Positions 42,688-50,458 of a stretch of 64,000 bases of DNA are shown in pieces; the first letter of the stretch is position 1, and each line of letters begins with the position of its first letter. The position numbers and the translations under genes are program-made. The notes under the pieces were generated by a model that saw only the letters and a program-made list of their open reading frames with translations, was not told the origin of the DNA and searched no databases. Source of the stretch: Nocardioides albidus (GTDB taxonomy: Bacteria > Actinomycetota > Actinomycetes > Propionibacteriales > Nocardioidaceae); the NCBI RefSeq assembly GCF_006335005.1, contig NZ_VDMP01000019.1, positions 101,763 to 165,762 on the forward strand, given 5' to 3'.

Positions 42688-43530
42688 ATGCTCAAGATCG
42701 CCGTCCCCAACAAGGGCGCCCTCTCCGAGGCAGCCTCGGGGATGCTGCGCGAGGCCGGCTACGCCCAGCGCTCGGACTCCAAGCAGCTCACCAAGCTCGA
42801 CCCCGACAACGACGTCGAGTTCTTCTACCTGCGCCCGCGCGACATCGCGCTGTACGTCGGCGAGGGCACGCTCGACGCCGGCATCACCGGCCGCGACCTG
42901 CTCCTCGACTCCCACGCGACCGCCACGGAGGCGCTCCAGCTCGGCTTCGGCCGCTCGAAGTTCCGCTTCGCCGCCCGGCCGGGCACCGCCGAGAAGGCCG
43001 AGGACCTGGCCGGCAAGAGGATCGCGACGTCCTACGACGGCGTCGTACGGCGCTACCTCGCGGCGCTCGGCGTCGAGGCCACCGTCGTCCGTCTCGACGG
43101 AGCGGTGGAGACGAGCATCCAGCTCGGTGTCGCGGACGCGATCGCCGACGTCGTGGAGACCGGCTCGACGCTGCGCAACGCGGGTCTCGAGGTCTTCGGC
43201 GACGTCATCCTCGAGTCCGAGGCCGTCATGATCACCCGGCCGGGTGCCGATCCCGGGGCGCTGGAGGTCTTCACCCGGCGGCTTCAGGGCGTCCTGGTGG
43301 CCCGTGCCTACGTGATGATGGACTACGACATCCGCGCCGAGAAGGTCGAGCAGGCCATCGCGCTCACCCCCGGCATCGAGAGCCCCACGGTCAGCCCGCT
43401 CCATCGCGAGGGCTGGGTCGCGGTCCGCTCGATGGTCCAGCGGGCCAGCGCCCAGCGCGTGATGGACGAGCTGTTCGCCCTCGGCGCGCGCGCGATCCTC
43501 ACCACCGACATCCACGCCTGCCGGCTCTGA
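42688..43530 (+). CDS. hisG: ATP phosphoribosyltransferase (long form)
   Basis: 280 residues: catalytic domains with PNKGALSEAASGMLREAGY, DIALYVGEGTLDAGITGRDLL, and DGAVETSIQLGVADAIADVVETGSTLRNAGL, then a C-terminal ACT-like regulatory domain (MMDYDIRAEKVEQAIALTPGIESPTVSPL), which marks the long, histidine-feedback-regulated form. It catalyses the first step of histidine synthesis. TAGGAAGG before the ATG. Confidence 0.96.
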   Translation: MLKIAVPNKGALSEAASGMLREAGYAQRSDSKQLTKLDPDNDVEFFYLRPRDIALYVGEGTLDAGITGRDLLLDSHATATEALQLGFGRSKFRFAARPGTAEKAEDLAGKRIATSYDGVVRRYLAALGVEATVVRLDGAVETSIQLGVADAIADVVETGSTLRNAGLEVFGDVILESEAVMITRPGADPGALEVFTRRLQGVLVARAYVMMDYDIRAEKVEQAIALTPGIESPTVSPLHREGWVAVRSMVQRASAQRVMDELFALGARAILTTDIHACRL

Positions 43531-43531
43531 G

Positions 43532-43981
43532 GTGTCCTTCGAGGTGCCCTCCCTTCCACGCACCTGGCGCCCCCTCGGCCCCCGGCTGGCCGCCGCCGTG
43601 TTCGGGGTGGTCCTCGTCGGTGCCTTCGCGTGGCTGTGGTTCCAGTTCGAGCCCCAGACCAAGGCGTCGGTCAAGGGACTGGAGAAGGCGACGGTCGTCT
43701 TCTTCATCCTGCTCGGCCTGGCTCTGCTCAACGCCCTGGCCCGCTCGCGGGTGGTCGCGCACGCGGACGGGCTCACCGTCGTCAACGGCTACCGCACCCG
43801 GCGCCTGGCCTGGACGGAGGTGGGCACGGTCCGGTTCCCGCAGGGTGCCCCGTGGCCCTACCTCGACCTCGGCGACGGCGAGCGGATCTCCCTGCTCGGC
43901 ATCCACGCCTCCGACGGCGCCCGTGCGGCGACGGCGATCCGGGAGCTGCGCGCGGTCGTCGACGCCCACCGGCCCGGCTGA
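43532..43981 (+). CDS. PH domain-containing membrane protein
   Basis: 149 residues. Two hydrophobic segments (about 18-36 and 52-72) precede a small beta-rich domain (RVVAHADGLTVVNGYRTRRLAWTEVGTVRFPQGAPWPYLDLGDGERISLLGI) of the bacterial PH type (DUF2581-like, low PH6). One base after hisG with GTG start; this PH gene commonly follows hisG in actinobacteria. Role unknown. Confidence 0.78.
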   Translation: MSFEVPSLPRTWRPLGPRLAAAVFGVVLVGAFAWLWFQFEPQTKASVKGLEKATVVFFILLGLALLNALARSRVVAHADGLTVVNGYRTRRLAWTEVGTVRFPQGAPWPYLDLGDGERISLLGIHASDGARAATAIRELRAVVDAHRPG

Positions 43982-44014
43982 CGCCGACTTCCCCTGCGGC
44001 CCCCGGGCTCAGGC

Positions 44015-44569
44015 TCAGGTGCGGACGACCAGGTCGGCCCGTGCCCGGGTGCCCTCGCGGGCGTGCAGCGCCTCCTCGTCGGCCAGCCAGGTCTCCCAGT
44101 GCACGCGCATGTCCTCCCCGTCGCGCTCCAGCCAGCGGGCCAGGCGCACGTCGAGGTCGGCCTCGACCCACACGAGCAGGGTGACGAGGTCGTCGTACGC
44201 CGCGGCGCCGCTGCCGACGCCCTCGAGGACCAGGAGCGGACCGGGCTCGACGGTCCGGGTGCCGTCCCACGCGTCGGCGTACCAGTCCCAGCGCCGCCAC
44301 CGCCCGGGCTGCCCCGCGGCCAGGGGCCGCAGGAGCGCCTCGACCGACGCACCGAGGCCGGGCAGGCCGCGCCAGCCCTCGAGCAGCTCGTCCGTGCCGA
44401 GCACGACGGCCTCCGGGGCGAGCGCGGCGATCGCGCGGGCGAGGGTGGTCTTCCCGGATCCGGCGAGCCCGTCGACGCACACCAGCCGGCCCGTGCCCAG
44501 CGTCGGCGGGCGCGAGCGCGCCGCGGCCAGGACCTGCGCCGCCAGGTCAGAAGGCGAGGCCGTACCCAC
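44015..44569 (-). CDS. Uridine kinase-like P-loop kinase
   Basis: 184 residues. Walker A is GLAGSGKT near residues 34-41, preceded by RLVCVDG; DELLEGWRGLPG and PGPLLVLEGVGSGA follow the pattern of nucleoside/pantothenate-type kinases (Udk-like). RLARWLERDGEDMRVHWETWLADEEALHAREGTR resembles the LID segment. It overlaps the upstream gene by 23 bp on the same strand, so the two are probably co-translated. The substrate is uncertain. Confidence 0.75.
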   Translation of the reverse strand: MGTASPSDLAAQVLAAARSRPPTLGTGRLVCVDGLAGSGKTTLARAIAALAPEAVVLGTDELLEGWRGLPGLGASVEALLRPLAAGQPGRWRRWDWYADAWDGTRTVEPGPLLVLEGVGSGAAAYDDLVTLLVWVEADLDVRLARWLERDGEDMRVHWETWLADEEALHAREGTRARADLVVRT

Positions 44570-45797
44570 GGTAGGTCGGGACCTCCTCCACGAACCGCTC
44601 GCCCTGGAGCAGGAGCACGCTGCGGCCGTGCTCGAACGGCTCGCCCGACTTGGCGTGCCGGAACCACACCAGGTCGCCGACCGCCAGGGTCGCGGCGTGG
44701 GCGCCGACGAGCGGGGTCTGCACCTCGCCGGCGCCCTCGAGACCGGTCAGGCCGAGTCCGGCGGGAGCCCAGGGTGTCGGAGCGCGGTCGGCCCCGGCCG
44801 GGCCGGAGGCGATCAGCCCGCCACCGTGCACGGTCGCCACGTCCGCGGAGGGACGGCGGGTGACGGGCAGGCCGAAGAAGGCCGCGGGGATGGGGGAGAA
44901 GGACCGGTAGTGGTCGAAGAGGGTCGGCGCCATCAGCCCCGAGCCGGCGGTCACCTCGGTGACGACCGGGTCGGCGGCGGAGGACTCGATGGACCCCGAG
45001 CCCCCGGCGTTCCAGAACTCCAGGCCCGCGAAGTCGCCCTGCCCCGCGAGCGCGCCGAGCGCCTCGACGATCGCGGCCCGTCGGACCTGGAGCTGGGTGA
45101 CGGAGAGCTGCTTGAGCCTGCGCACGACGGCCGAGCGCGCTCGCTGGTGGGGCACGGCGTCGGGTACGCCGGCGACCTGGCCCTCGTAGGTCATCACGCC
45201 GACGAGGTGGAACCCGGGCCGGTCGATGACGGTGCGTGCCAGCGACGCGACCGAGCCGACGTCGAACAGCGGGGAGCGCTTCGGGCCGACCGCCTGACCG
45301 CCCCAGCGCAGGCCGGCGTCGATGTCGATCGCGACACGCACCGGGACGGCCGTGGAGGCGCGCAGGCTGTCGACGAGGTCGAGGTGCGCGACGTCGTCGA
45401 CCATGATCGTGACCCGCGACGCGGCGCGCGGCGAGGCCACCAACGCCGCGAGCGCGGCCCGGTCCACGCTCGGGTAGGCGACGACGATGTCGTCGCAGAC
45501 GTCCTCCTCGGCCAGCCACAGGGCCTCGGCGAGCGTGTAGGCCAGCACCCCGGCGAACCCGTCCGCGGCCAGTGCCCGACGCACGAGCGCGGGCACCCGG
45601 ATCGACTTGGACGCGACCCGGATCGGCGTCCCCGCCGCGCGCCGGGCGAGATCGGCCGCGTTCGCGTCGAACGCGTCGAGGTCGACCACGAACACGGGCG
45701 TGGTCGTCGGCTCGGGCCAGGCGGCAACGGCCTCCCGCAGACGTGCGGCCAGCTTGTTGCGCGCGATGGACGATCGGACGGAAGGCTGGTGCTGCAC
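44547..45797 (-). CDS. PLP-dependent amino acid deaminase/aldolase (D-threonine aldolase-like)
   Basis: 416 residues. An N-terminal alanine-racemase-type barrel has the PLP Lys in RVASKSIRVPALV (about residue 64); RVAIDIDAGLRWGG and YEGQVAGVPDAV follow. The C-terminal part (VHGGGLIASG, LVWFRHAKSGEPFEHGRSVLLLQG) carries the His/Cys-type metal region of D-threonine aldolase/D-serine dehydratase relatives. Substrate may be a D-amino acid. The GTG start lies at one end of a 40-bp palindrome, at the mirror image of the sseB-like gene start. Confidence 0.8.
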   Translation of the reverse strand: MQHQPSVRSSIARNKLAARLREAVAAWPEPTTTPVFVVDLDAFDANAADLARRAAGTPIRVASKSIRVPALVRRALAADGFAGVLAYTLAEALWLAEEDVCDDIVVAYPSVDRAALAALVASPRAASRVTIMVDDVAHLDLVDSLRASTAVPVRVAIDIDAGLRWGGQAVGPKRSPLFDVGSVASLARTVIDRPGFHLVGVMTYEGQVAGVPDAVPHQRARSAVVRRLKQLSVTQLQVRRAAIVEALGALAGQGDFAGLEFWNAGGSGSIESSAADPVVTEVTAGSGLMAPTLFDHYRSFSPIPAAFFGLPVTRRPSADVATVHGGGLIASGPAGADRAPTPWAPAGLGLTGLEGAGEVQTPLVGAHAATLAVGDLVWFRHAKSGEPFEHGRSVLLLQGERFVEEVPTYRGYGLAF

Positions 45798-45834
45798 GTC
45801 GTCATCGTTCCACGGGTGGGACGATGACGACGTG
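45795..45834. promoter_or_regulatory. 40-bp palindromic divergent promoter containing both GTG starts
   Basis: Arms CACGTCGTCATCGT and ACGATGACGACGTG (14 bp, perfect) flank TCCACGGGTGGG; 36 of 40 positions are symmetric. The outermost three bases of each arm are the GTG start codons of the two divergent genes. A -10-like xAxxxT (GACGAT on plus, AACGAT on minus) ends 7 nt before each start codon, as in the other leaderless promoters here. Confidence 0.6.
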
Positions 45835-46374
45835 ACCGCATCGCCGAACGAGCGTCCCGACGCCCGCCGCCTCCAGGGCTCCGAGTACGTCGGTGACGAC
45901 GGCGCCGCCGACCCCGCCCTCGTGCGAGCGCTGGAGGCCTACGATGCCGGCGCGGCGTCGTACCCCGAGGTGCTCGCGGCCCTGGCCCCGGCCCGGCTGC
46001 TCGTGCCGGTCGTGGCGATCCTGGGCGAGGCCGAGGTCGGCGCGGACGGGCTGGCCCGCGACAAGTCGAGCGACATGGCGGCCGTGCTGCTCACCGGCGC
46101 CGACGGTCGGCTGGCCCTGCTCGCCTTCACCGATCTCGCGGCCCTGGCGGCCTGGGACCCCCAGGCGCGCCCGGTCCCGGTCGCCGCCCATCTCGCCGCC
46201 GCGACCGCGGTCCAGGAGGGCGCCCACGCCCTCGTCGTGGACGTCGCGGGCCCGCACACCTTCGTGGTGGACGACGACCTGCGCCGGCTCGCCGCGCGGT
46301 GGACGCCGGTCAGACTCGACGACGGCGGGTGGGCGTGGCTCGGCGATTCGGCGCCAGGGGAAGAAACGCGATAG
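45832..46374 (+). CDS. SseB family protein
   Basis: 180 residues. PARLLVPVVAILGE, KSSDMAAVLLTGADGRLALLAFTDLAALAAWDPQARPVPV and ALVVDVAGPHTFVVD make up the SseB N-terminal domain, named for enhanced serine sensitivity in E. coli and used in some secretion-system accessory proteins. In actinobacteria it commonly precedes infC. GTG start at the palindrome edge; longer in-frame extensions run into the divergent gene. Confidence 0.8.
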   Translation: MTASPNERPDARRLQGSEYVGDDGAADPALVRALEAYDAGAASYPEVLAALAPARLLVPVVAILGEAEVGADGLARDKSSDMAAVLLTGADGRLALLAFTDLAALAAWDPQARPVPVAAHLAAATAVQEGAHALVVDVAGPHTFVVDDDLRRLAARWTPVRLDDGGWAWLGDSAPGEETR

Positions 46375-46607
46375 CATCGGGCGTTGACCGATCCGCCATG
46401 CCTGCGCAAGTGGGGATGGCAGATCCACAAGCGGGGACCAGCACCATCGTCTCCCACCCGCACGACCGCCAGGTCGTCGGGTCCGGTCCATGGAGAGCGA
46501 TCACGCGAGAGCGTGACCGCTCGTGACTGGCTTCCGCTTGGACTAGCGGGAGCCTCTTCTCATTTTGCAGAGCTGTTGACTCCCGACCGAACGAGTTTGG
46601 AGGACAC
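46375..46607 (+). promoter_or_regulatory. infC leader with stem-loop and attenuator-like terminator
   Basis: The 233-nt untranslated leader holds two strong hairpins. 46495-46522: GAGCG-A-TCACGC / GCGTGA-C-CGCTC stem with a GAGA tetraloop. 46529-46554: GGCTTCCGC / GCGGGAGCC (one G-U pair) with an 8-nt loop, followed by TCTTCTCATTTT, which has the layout of an intrinsic terminator before the gene. A TAGCAT (46372-46377) could be the -10. Control by attenuation, as with the infC-rpmI-rplT leaders of other bacteria, is plausible. No long leader peptide is convincing. Confidence 0.6.
46529..46566 (+). terminator. Putative attenuator terminator upstream of infC
   Basis: Nine-base-pair stem (GGCTTCCGC with GCGGGAGCC), loop TTGGACTA, then a U-rich run ending in four T. 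Lies 42 nt before the infC start codon, so it would stop transcription before the operon unless an alternative structure forms. Confidence 0.55.
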
Positions 46608-47291
46608 ATCAGCACCGAGCTGCGCATCAACGACCGGATCCGGGTTCCCGAGGTCCGGCTCGTGGGACCCAACGGAGAGACCGTCGGCATCGTCCCCACC
46701 GACCAGGCACTCAAGCTCGCGCAGGAGGCCGACCTGGACCTGGTGGAGATCGCCCCGATGGGCAAGCCCCCTGTCTGCAAGCTCATGGACTACGGGAAGT
46801 TCAAGTACGAGAACGCCCAGAAGGCCCGTGAGGCGCGACGGAACCAGACCAACGTCATCATCAAGGAGATGAAGCTCCGGCCGAAGATCGACGCGCACGA
46901 CTACGAGACCAAGAAGGGTCACGTCGTTCGCTTCCTCAAGGCCGGCGACAAGGTCAAGATCACGATCATGTTCCGTGGTCGCGAGCAGCACCGGCCCGAG
47001 CTGGGCTACCGCCTGCTGCAGAAGCTGGCCGAGGACGTGCAGGAGCTGGGCTTCGTGGAGTCCAACCCCAAGCAGGACGGCCGCAACATGACCATGGTCA
47101 TCGGTCCGCACAAGAAGAAGGCCGAGGCCAAGGCGGAGGTCAAGGCGGCCAAGGAGGAGCGGCGCGCCGAGCGCGAGGCCGAGGCTGCCGCCGACGCCGC
47201 CGCCCAGGCCGAGCGGGTGGCCCAGAAGCCGGCGGCCCAGAAGAAGGAGCGGGGTCGCTCCGAGAACCTCGATCCCGAGATCGACGCCTGA
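46608..47291 (+). CDS. infC: Translation initiation factor IF-3, ATC start codon
   Basis: 227 residues. The N-domain is [28 protein letters not shown], then the Lys-rich linker region ([27 protein letters not shown]) and the C-domain ([38 protein letters not shown]). A Lys/Ala/Glu-rich tail of about 45 residues follows. Homologues start at the codon that is ATC here, and TTGGAGGA lies 4 nt before it. No ATG, GTG or TTG with a ribosome site is available upstream, and the downstream GTG would cut into the N-domain. IF-3 itself discriminates against such codons, giving autoregulation. Confidence 0.9.
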   Translation: MSTELRINDRIRVPEVRLVGPNGETVGIVPTDQALKLAQEADLDLVEIAPMGKPPVCKLMDYGKFKYENAQKAREARRNQTNVIIKEMKLRPKIDAHDYETKKGHVVRFLKAGDKVKITIMFRGREQHRPELGYRLLQKLAEDVQELGFVESNPKQDGRNMTMVIGPHKKKAEAKAEVKAAKEERRAEREAEAAADAAAQAERVAQKPAAQKKERGRSENLDPEIDA

Positions 47292-47319
47292 GACCGACGC
47301 GAGACAAGGAAGAGACAAG

Positions 47320-47514
47320 ATGCCGAAGAACAAGACGCACTCCGGTGCCAGCAAGCGGTTCAAGGTCACGGGCAGCGGCAAGATCCTGCGCGAGAAGGCC
47401 GGCAAGCGCCACAACCTCGAGAAGAAGGCCTCCAAGGTCACCCGTCGCCTGACCGGCACGGTCGAGGTCGCCAAGAACGACGTCCCGCGCGCGAAGAAGA
47501 TGCTCGGTCTCTGA
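47320..47514 (+). CDS. rpmI: 50S ribosomal protein L35
   Basis: 64 residues, [20 protein letters not shown] at the start and [20 protein letters not shown] in the middle: the standard L35 sequence, very basic. Preceded by AAGGAAGAG. Part of infC-rpmI-rplT. Confidence 0.97.
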   Translation: MPKNKTHSGASKRFKVTGSGKILREKAGKRHNLEKKASKVTRRLTGTVEVAKNDVPRAKKMLGL

Positions 47515-47558
47515 GACCGGCCACCTCGCACCTGAGCACCGAAACAAGGAGTTAGAAG

Positions 47559-47957
47559 ATGGCACGCGTCAAGCGCGCAGTGAACGCGGCGAAGAAGCGT
47601 CGTACCACCCTCGACCGGGCCAGCGGCTACCGCGGCCAGCGCTCGCGGCTGTACCGCAAGGCCAAGGAGCAGGTCACCCACTCCCTGGTCTACAGCTACA
47701 ACGACCGCAAGAAGAACAAGGGCAACTTCCGCCGCCTGTGGATCCAGCGGATCAACGCGGCCGCCCGCGCCGAGGGTCTGACCTACAACCGGTTCATCCA
47801 GGGCCTCAACCTGGCCGGCATCGAGGTCGACCGCAAGATCCTCGCCGACCTCGCGGTCAACGACCCGGCCGCGTTCTCCGCGATCGTGGCGCAGGCCAAG
47901 GCCGCGCTGCCCGAGGACGTCAACGCTCCTCGCGAGGCCGACCAGGTCTCCGCCTGA
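47559..47957 (+). CDS. rplT: 50S ribosomal protein L20
   Basis: 132 residues: [19 protein letters not shown] at the start, [20 protein letters not shown], and the globular domain with [26 protein letters not shown]. Assembly-initiating protein of the 50S subunit and, in several bacteria, the autogenous repressor of its own operon. AAGGAG before the ATG. The tail is about 10 residues longer than the minimal L20. Confidence 0.97.
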   Translation: MARVKRAVNAAKKRRTTLDRASGYRGQRSRLYRKAKEQVTHSLVYSYNDRKKNKGNFRRLWIQRINAAARAEGLTYNRFIQGLNLAGIEVDRKILADLAVNDPAAFSAIVAQAKAALPEDVNAPREADQVSA

Positions 47958-47959
47958 GC

Positions 47960-48730
47960 ATGACTCCTCTGAGCGCGGGCAACGCCCGCGTCAAGGAAGC
48001 ACGCAAGCTGCACCGCCGCTCGGCTCGTTCCGAGCGGCGGTGTTTCCTTGCCGACGGTCCCAAGGCCGTCGAGGGCGCCCTCGGCGCCGGCGTCGTCGTC
48101 GAGCTGTTCGCGACGCCCACCGCCGCCGAGGAGTACGCCGACCTGCTGGGCGCCGCACCCGTGACCCTGGTCGACGACCGGGCGATGGGCGGGCTCAGCG
48201 ACAGCGTCAACCCGGCGGGCCTCGTCGCCGTGTGCGGGTTCCTCGACGGGCAGCTGCCACCCACGCCTCGGCTGCTCGCCATCTGCGCCGACGTGCGCGA
48301 CCCCGGCAACGCCGGCACCGTCATCCGCACCAGTGACGCCGCGGGCGCGGACGCCGTCGTGCTCGCCGGAGACGCCGTCGACGCCTACAACCCCAAGACG
48401 GTGCGGGCCACGGTCGGCAGCCTGTTCCACCTCCCTGTGCTGACCGAGCGCGATCCGGCCCTCGCCGTCCGCCGGGCGCAGGAGGCGGGCCTGACGGTGC
48501 TCGCCGCCGACGGCGGGGGAGAGGTCGACCTCTTCGCCGCCGACGACCTGCTGGCGCGTCCCACGGCCTGGCTCTTCGGCAACGAGGCCTGGGGCCTGCC
48601 CGCCGAGCTCGCGGACCTGGCCGACCATCGCGTCCGCATCCCGATCCTCGGCTCGGCCGAGTCGCTGAACCTCGCCACCGCCGCGGCGGTGTGCCTCTAC
48701 GCCAGCGCCCGCGCCATGATGAGCCGGTGA
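47960..48730 (+). CDS. SpoU family 23S rRNA/tRNA 2'-O-methyltransferase
   Basis: 256 residues. The N-terminal substrate-binding domain starts MTPLSAGNARVKEARKL; the SPOUT domain has the three knot motifs: DVRDPGNAGTVIRTSDAAGADAVVLA, WLFGNEAWGLP and RIPILGSAESLNLATAAAVCLY. This arrangement (TrmH/TsnR type) methylates a ribose in 23S rRNA or tRNA. It lies 2 bp after rplT, which fits a role in ribosome biogenesis. The next gene overlaps by GTGA. Confidence 0.87.
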   Translation: MTPLSAGNARVKEARKLHRRSARSERRCFLADGPKAVEGALGAGVVVELFATPTAAEEYADLLGAAPVTLVDDRAMGGLSDSVNPAGLVAVCGFLDGQLPPTPRLLAICADVRDPGNAGTVIRTSDAAGADAVVLAGDAVDAYNPKTVRATVGSLFHLPVLTERDPALAVRRAQEAGLTVLAADGGGEVDLFAADDLLARPTAWLFGNEAWGLPAELADLADHRVRIPILGSAESLNLATAAAVCLYASARAMMSR

Positions 48731-49761
48731 GCACTCCCCACGATCTGCTCGACCTGCTGCCTGACGGTGCCGTCGTGGCAGGACCGGACGGCCGGGTCCT
48801 CGCGGTCAACGCGGTCGCGGCCCGGATGCTGGCGATCGACGCCGCCGCGTCAACCGGCCGCCCGCTCGCCGAGGTGCTGGCCCTCACCGACCACGACGGG
48901 CACAGCTGGACCGACGCCAACGAGCCCTACGGCGGACTGTCCACGCGCACCGGGATGCCCGAGCAGTCCTGGCTGCTCCCCGACGGCACCGAGGTGCTCG
49001 TCACCGCGCGTCTGCATCGCGAGGTGCGCAACGGCCCGGTCACCGCGGTGGCGATCGCCCTGCGCTCGGGCCGGGGCCGCGCCCGGCTGGACCGCGACCG
49101 CTCGGACCTGGTCGCCACGCTCGCCCACGAGCTGCGCTCCCCGTTGACCGGGGTCAAGGGCTTCGTGCAGGCCCTCCTCAACCGCTGGGACAAGCTCTCC
49201 GACGACCAGAAGCGGCTGATGCTCACGACGGCCAATGCCGACGCCGACCGGCTGAGCCGCCTGATCGCCGAGCTCCTCGACGTCGCGCGCATCGACACCG
49301 GGCGGCTCCAGCTCCACCGTCGCCCGACCGACCTGGTCAAGAAGGTGCACATCGTCGAGAGCTCGATGGGCGTGGCGACCGCGACGCCGATCGTGGTCGA
49401 GGTGGAGCCCGACCTCCCGATGGTCGACACCGACCCCGACAAGGTCATCCAGGTGCTCACCAACGTCATCGAGAACGCCGTGCGCCACGGCAGCGGAACG
49501 GTCCGGGTGCACGTCGGGCGCTGGGCCCCGGACCCGGCGTACCTCTCCGTCACGGTGACCGACGAGGGCAACGGGATCCCCGCCGACCTGCGCGAGCGGA
49601 TCTTCACCAAGTTCTGGACCCAGAGCCGGGGCGGCGGCTCCGGCCTCGGGCTCTACATCGTGCGCGGCCTCGTCCGCGCCCAGGGCGGCGACGTCCTGGT
49701 CGACGACCGTCCCGGCGGCGGTGCGCGGGTGGTCACGACCTGGCCGGTCGTCGCAGGATGA
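48727..49761 (+). CDS. PAS-containing histidine kinase, orphan
   Basis: 344 residues. PAS-like domain (about 5-115), HisKA dimerisation domain with the phospho-acceptor His in LVATLAHELRSPLTGVKGF (about residue 137), and a HATPase domain with the N-box NVIENAVRHGS, G1 DEGNGIP and G2 GGGSGLGLYIV. There are no membrane segments, so it senses a cytoplasmic signal. No response regulator is encoded nearby. Linked to the rRNA methyltransferase by a GTGA overlap. Confidence 0.85.
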   Translation: MSTPHDLLDLLPDGAVVAGPDGRVLAVNAVAARMLAIDAAASTGRPLAEVLALTDHDGHSWTDANEPYGGLSTRTGMPEQSWLLPDGTEVLVTARLHREVRNGPVTAVAIALRSGRGRARLDRDRSDLVATLAHELRSPLTGVKGFVQALLNRWDKLSDDQKRLMLTTANADADRLSRLIAELLDVARIDTGRLQLHRRPTDLVKKVHIVESSMGVATATPIVVEVEPDLPMVDTDPDKVIQVLTNVIENAVRHGSGTVRVHVGRWAPDPAYLSVTVTDEGNGIPADLRERIFTKFWTQSRGGGSGLGLYIVRGLVRAQGGDVLVDDRPGGGARVVTTWPVVAG

Positions 49762-49765
49762 GCCC

Positions 49766-50386
49766 ATGACAGACGACCGGGCCGAGCTCGCAGGCCCCAG
49801 CGCCGTCCTCCGCACCTACCTGGCCAGTGCTCGCACGGCGCTGCTCTGGAAGCTCGAGGGCCTGGGGGAGCGGGAGCTGCGGCTTCCGCGGACGCCGACC
49901 GGCACGAGCCTGCTCGGCATCGTCCTGCACTGCGCCAACGTCGAGATCGGCTACTTCGGTCCGACCTTCGGGCGCCGTTGGCCGGACCCGGAGCATCCGG
50001 CACACCTCGCGCCGGACGTCTACGACACCGACCCCCAGGCCGACTGGACGGTGCCGGTCGACCTGCCCGCCGCAGAGCTCGTCGCGTTCTACGAGCGGGT
50101 CGGCGCCTTCGCCGACGCCGCGCTGGCCGAGCTGCCGCTGGACGCCGTGGGCGAGGTCCCGTGGTGGCCGGAGGGCCGGAGGCGGGCCACGCTGCACGAG
50201 ATCGCCGTGCACGTGATGAGCGACCTCTACCGCCACGCCGGGCATGCGGACGTCCTGCGCGAGCAGGTCGACGGAGCCGTCGGGATGCGGCCGGGCCTGA
50301 GCAACGTCCCCGACGGAGTGGAGTGGCCGGCGTACGTCGCGCGGCTGACGGCGATCGCCGAGCGGTTCCCGGCGCAGTCGGGTTGA
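49766..50386 (+). CDS. DinB family (DUF664-like) protein
   Basis: 206 residues. Four-helix bundle pattern of the DinB/DUF664 group with possible metal-binding His at GIVLHCANVEIGYFG, EIAVHVMSDLYRHAGHADVLREQ. Many such actinobacterial proteins are mycothiol-dependent transferases or hydrolases with a 3-His metal site; the three His (LHCANVE, IAVHVMSD, YRHAGH) fit. 4 bp after the kinase gene. Confidence 0.75.
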   Translation: MTDDRAELAGPSAVLRTYLASARTALLWKLEGLGERELRLPRTPTGTSLLGIVLHCANVEIGYFGPTFGRRWPDPEHPAHLAPDVYDTDPQADWTVPVDLPAAELVAFYERVGAFADAALAELPLDAVGEVPWWPEGRRRATLHEIAVHVMSDLYRHAGHADVLREQVDGAVGMRPGLSNVPDGVEWPAYVARLTAIAERFPAQSG

Positions 50387-50443
50387 TCGAGGCGGCGCGG
50401 TCCATGGGCGAATACCGGTTCGCGACCGGAGGCGGCCGGTTCC

Positions 50444-50449
50444 TAGACT
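50444..50449 (+). promoter_or_regulatory. Predicted pheS -10 element (short leader)
   Basis: TAGACT lies 9 nt before the pheS ATG, allowing a leader of only a few nucleotides, and no Shine-Dalgarno sequence is present. No room exists for a T-box or leader peptide attenuator. Confidence 0.45.
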
Positions 50450-50458
50450 TGCCCCACG

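Noticed and set aside
46398..46526. Possible 42-codon leader peptide in the infC leader
   Set aside because: No ribosome site, no run of regulatory codons, and it ends inside the first hairpin region without a clear coupling to the terminator stem.
50387..50458. T-box or Phe leader peptide before pheS
   Set aside because: The gap is 72 bp and has a -10 element close to the ATG; there is no specifier loop, Phe codon run or terminator.
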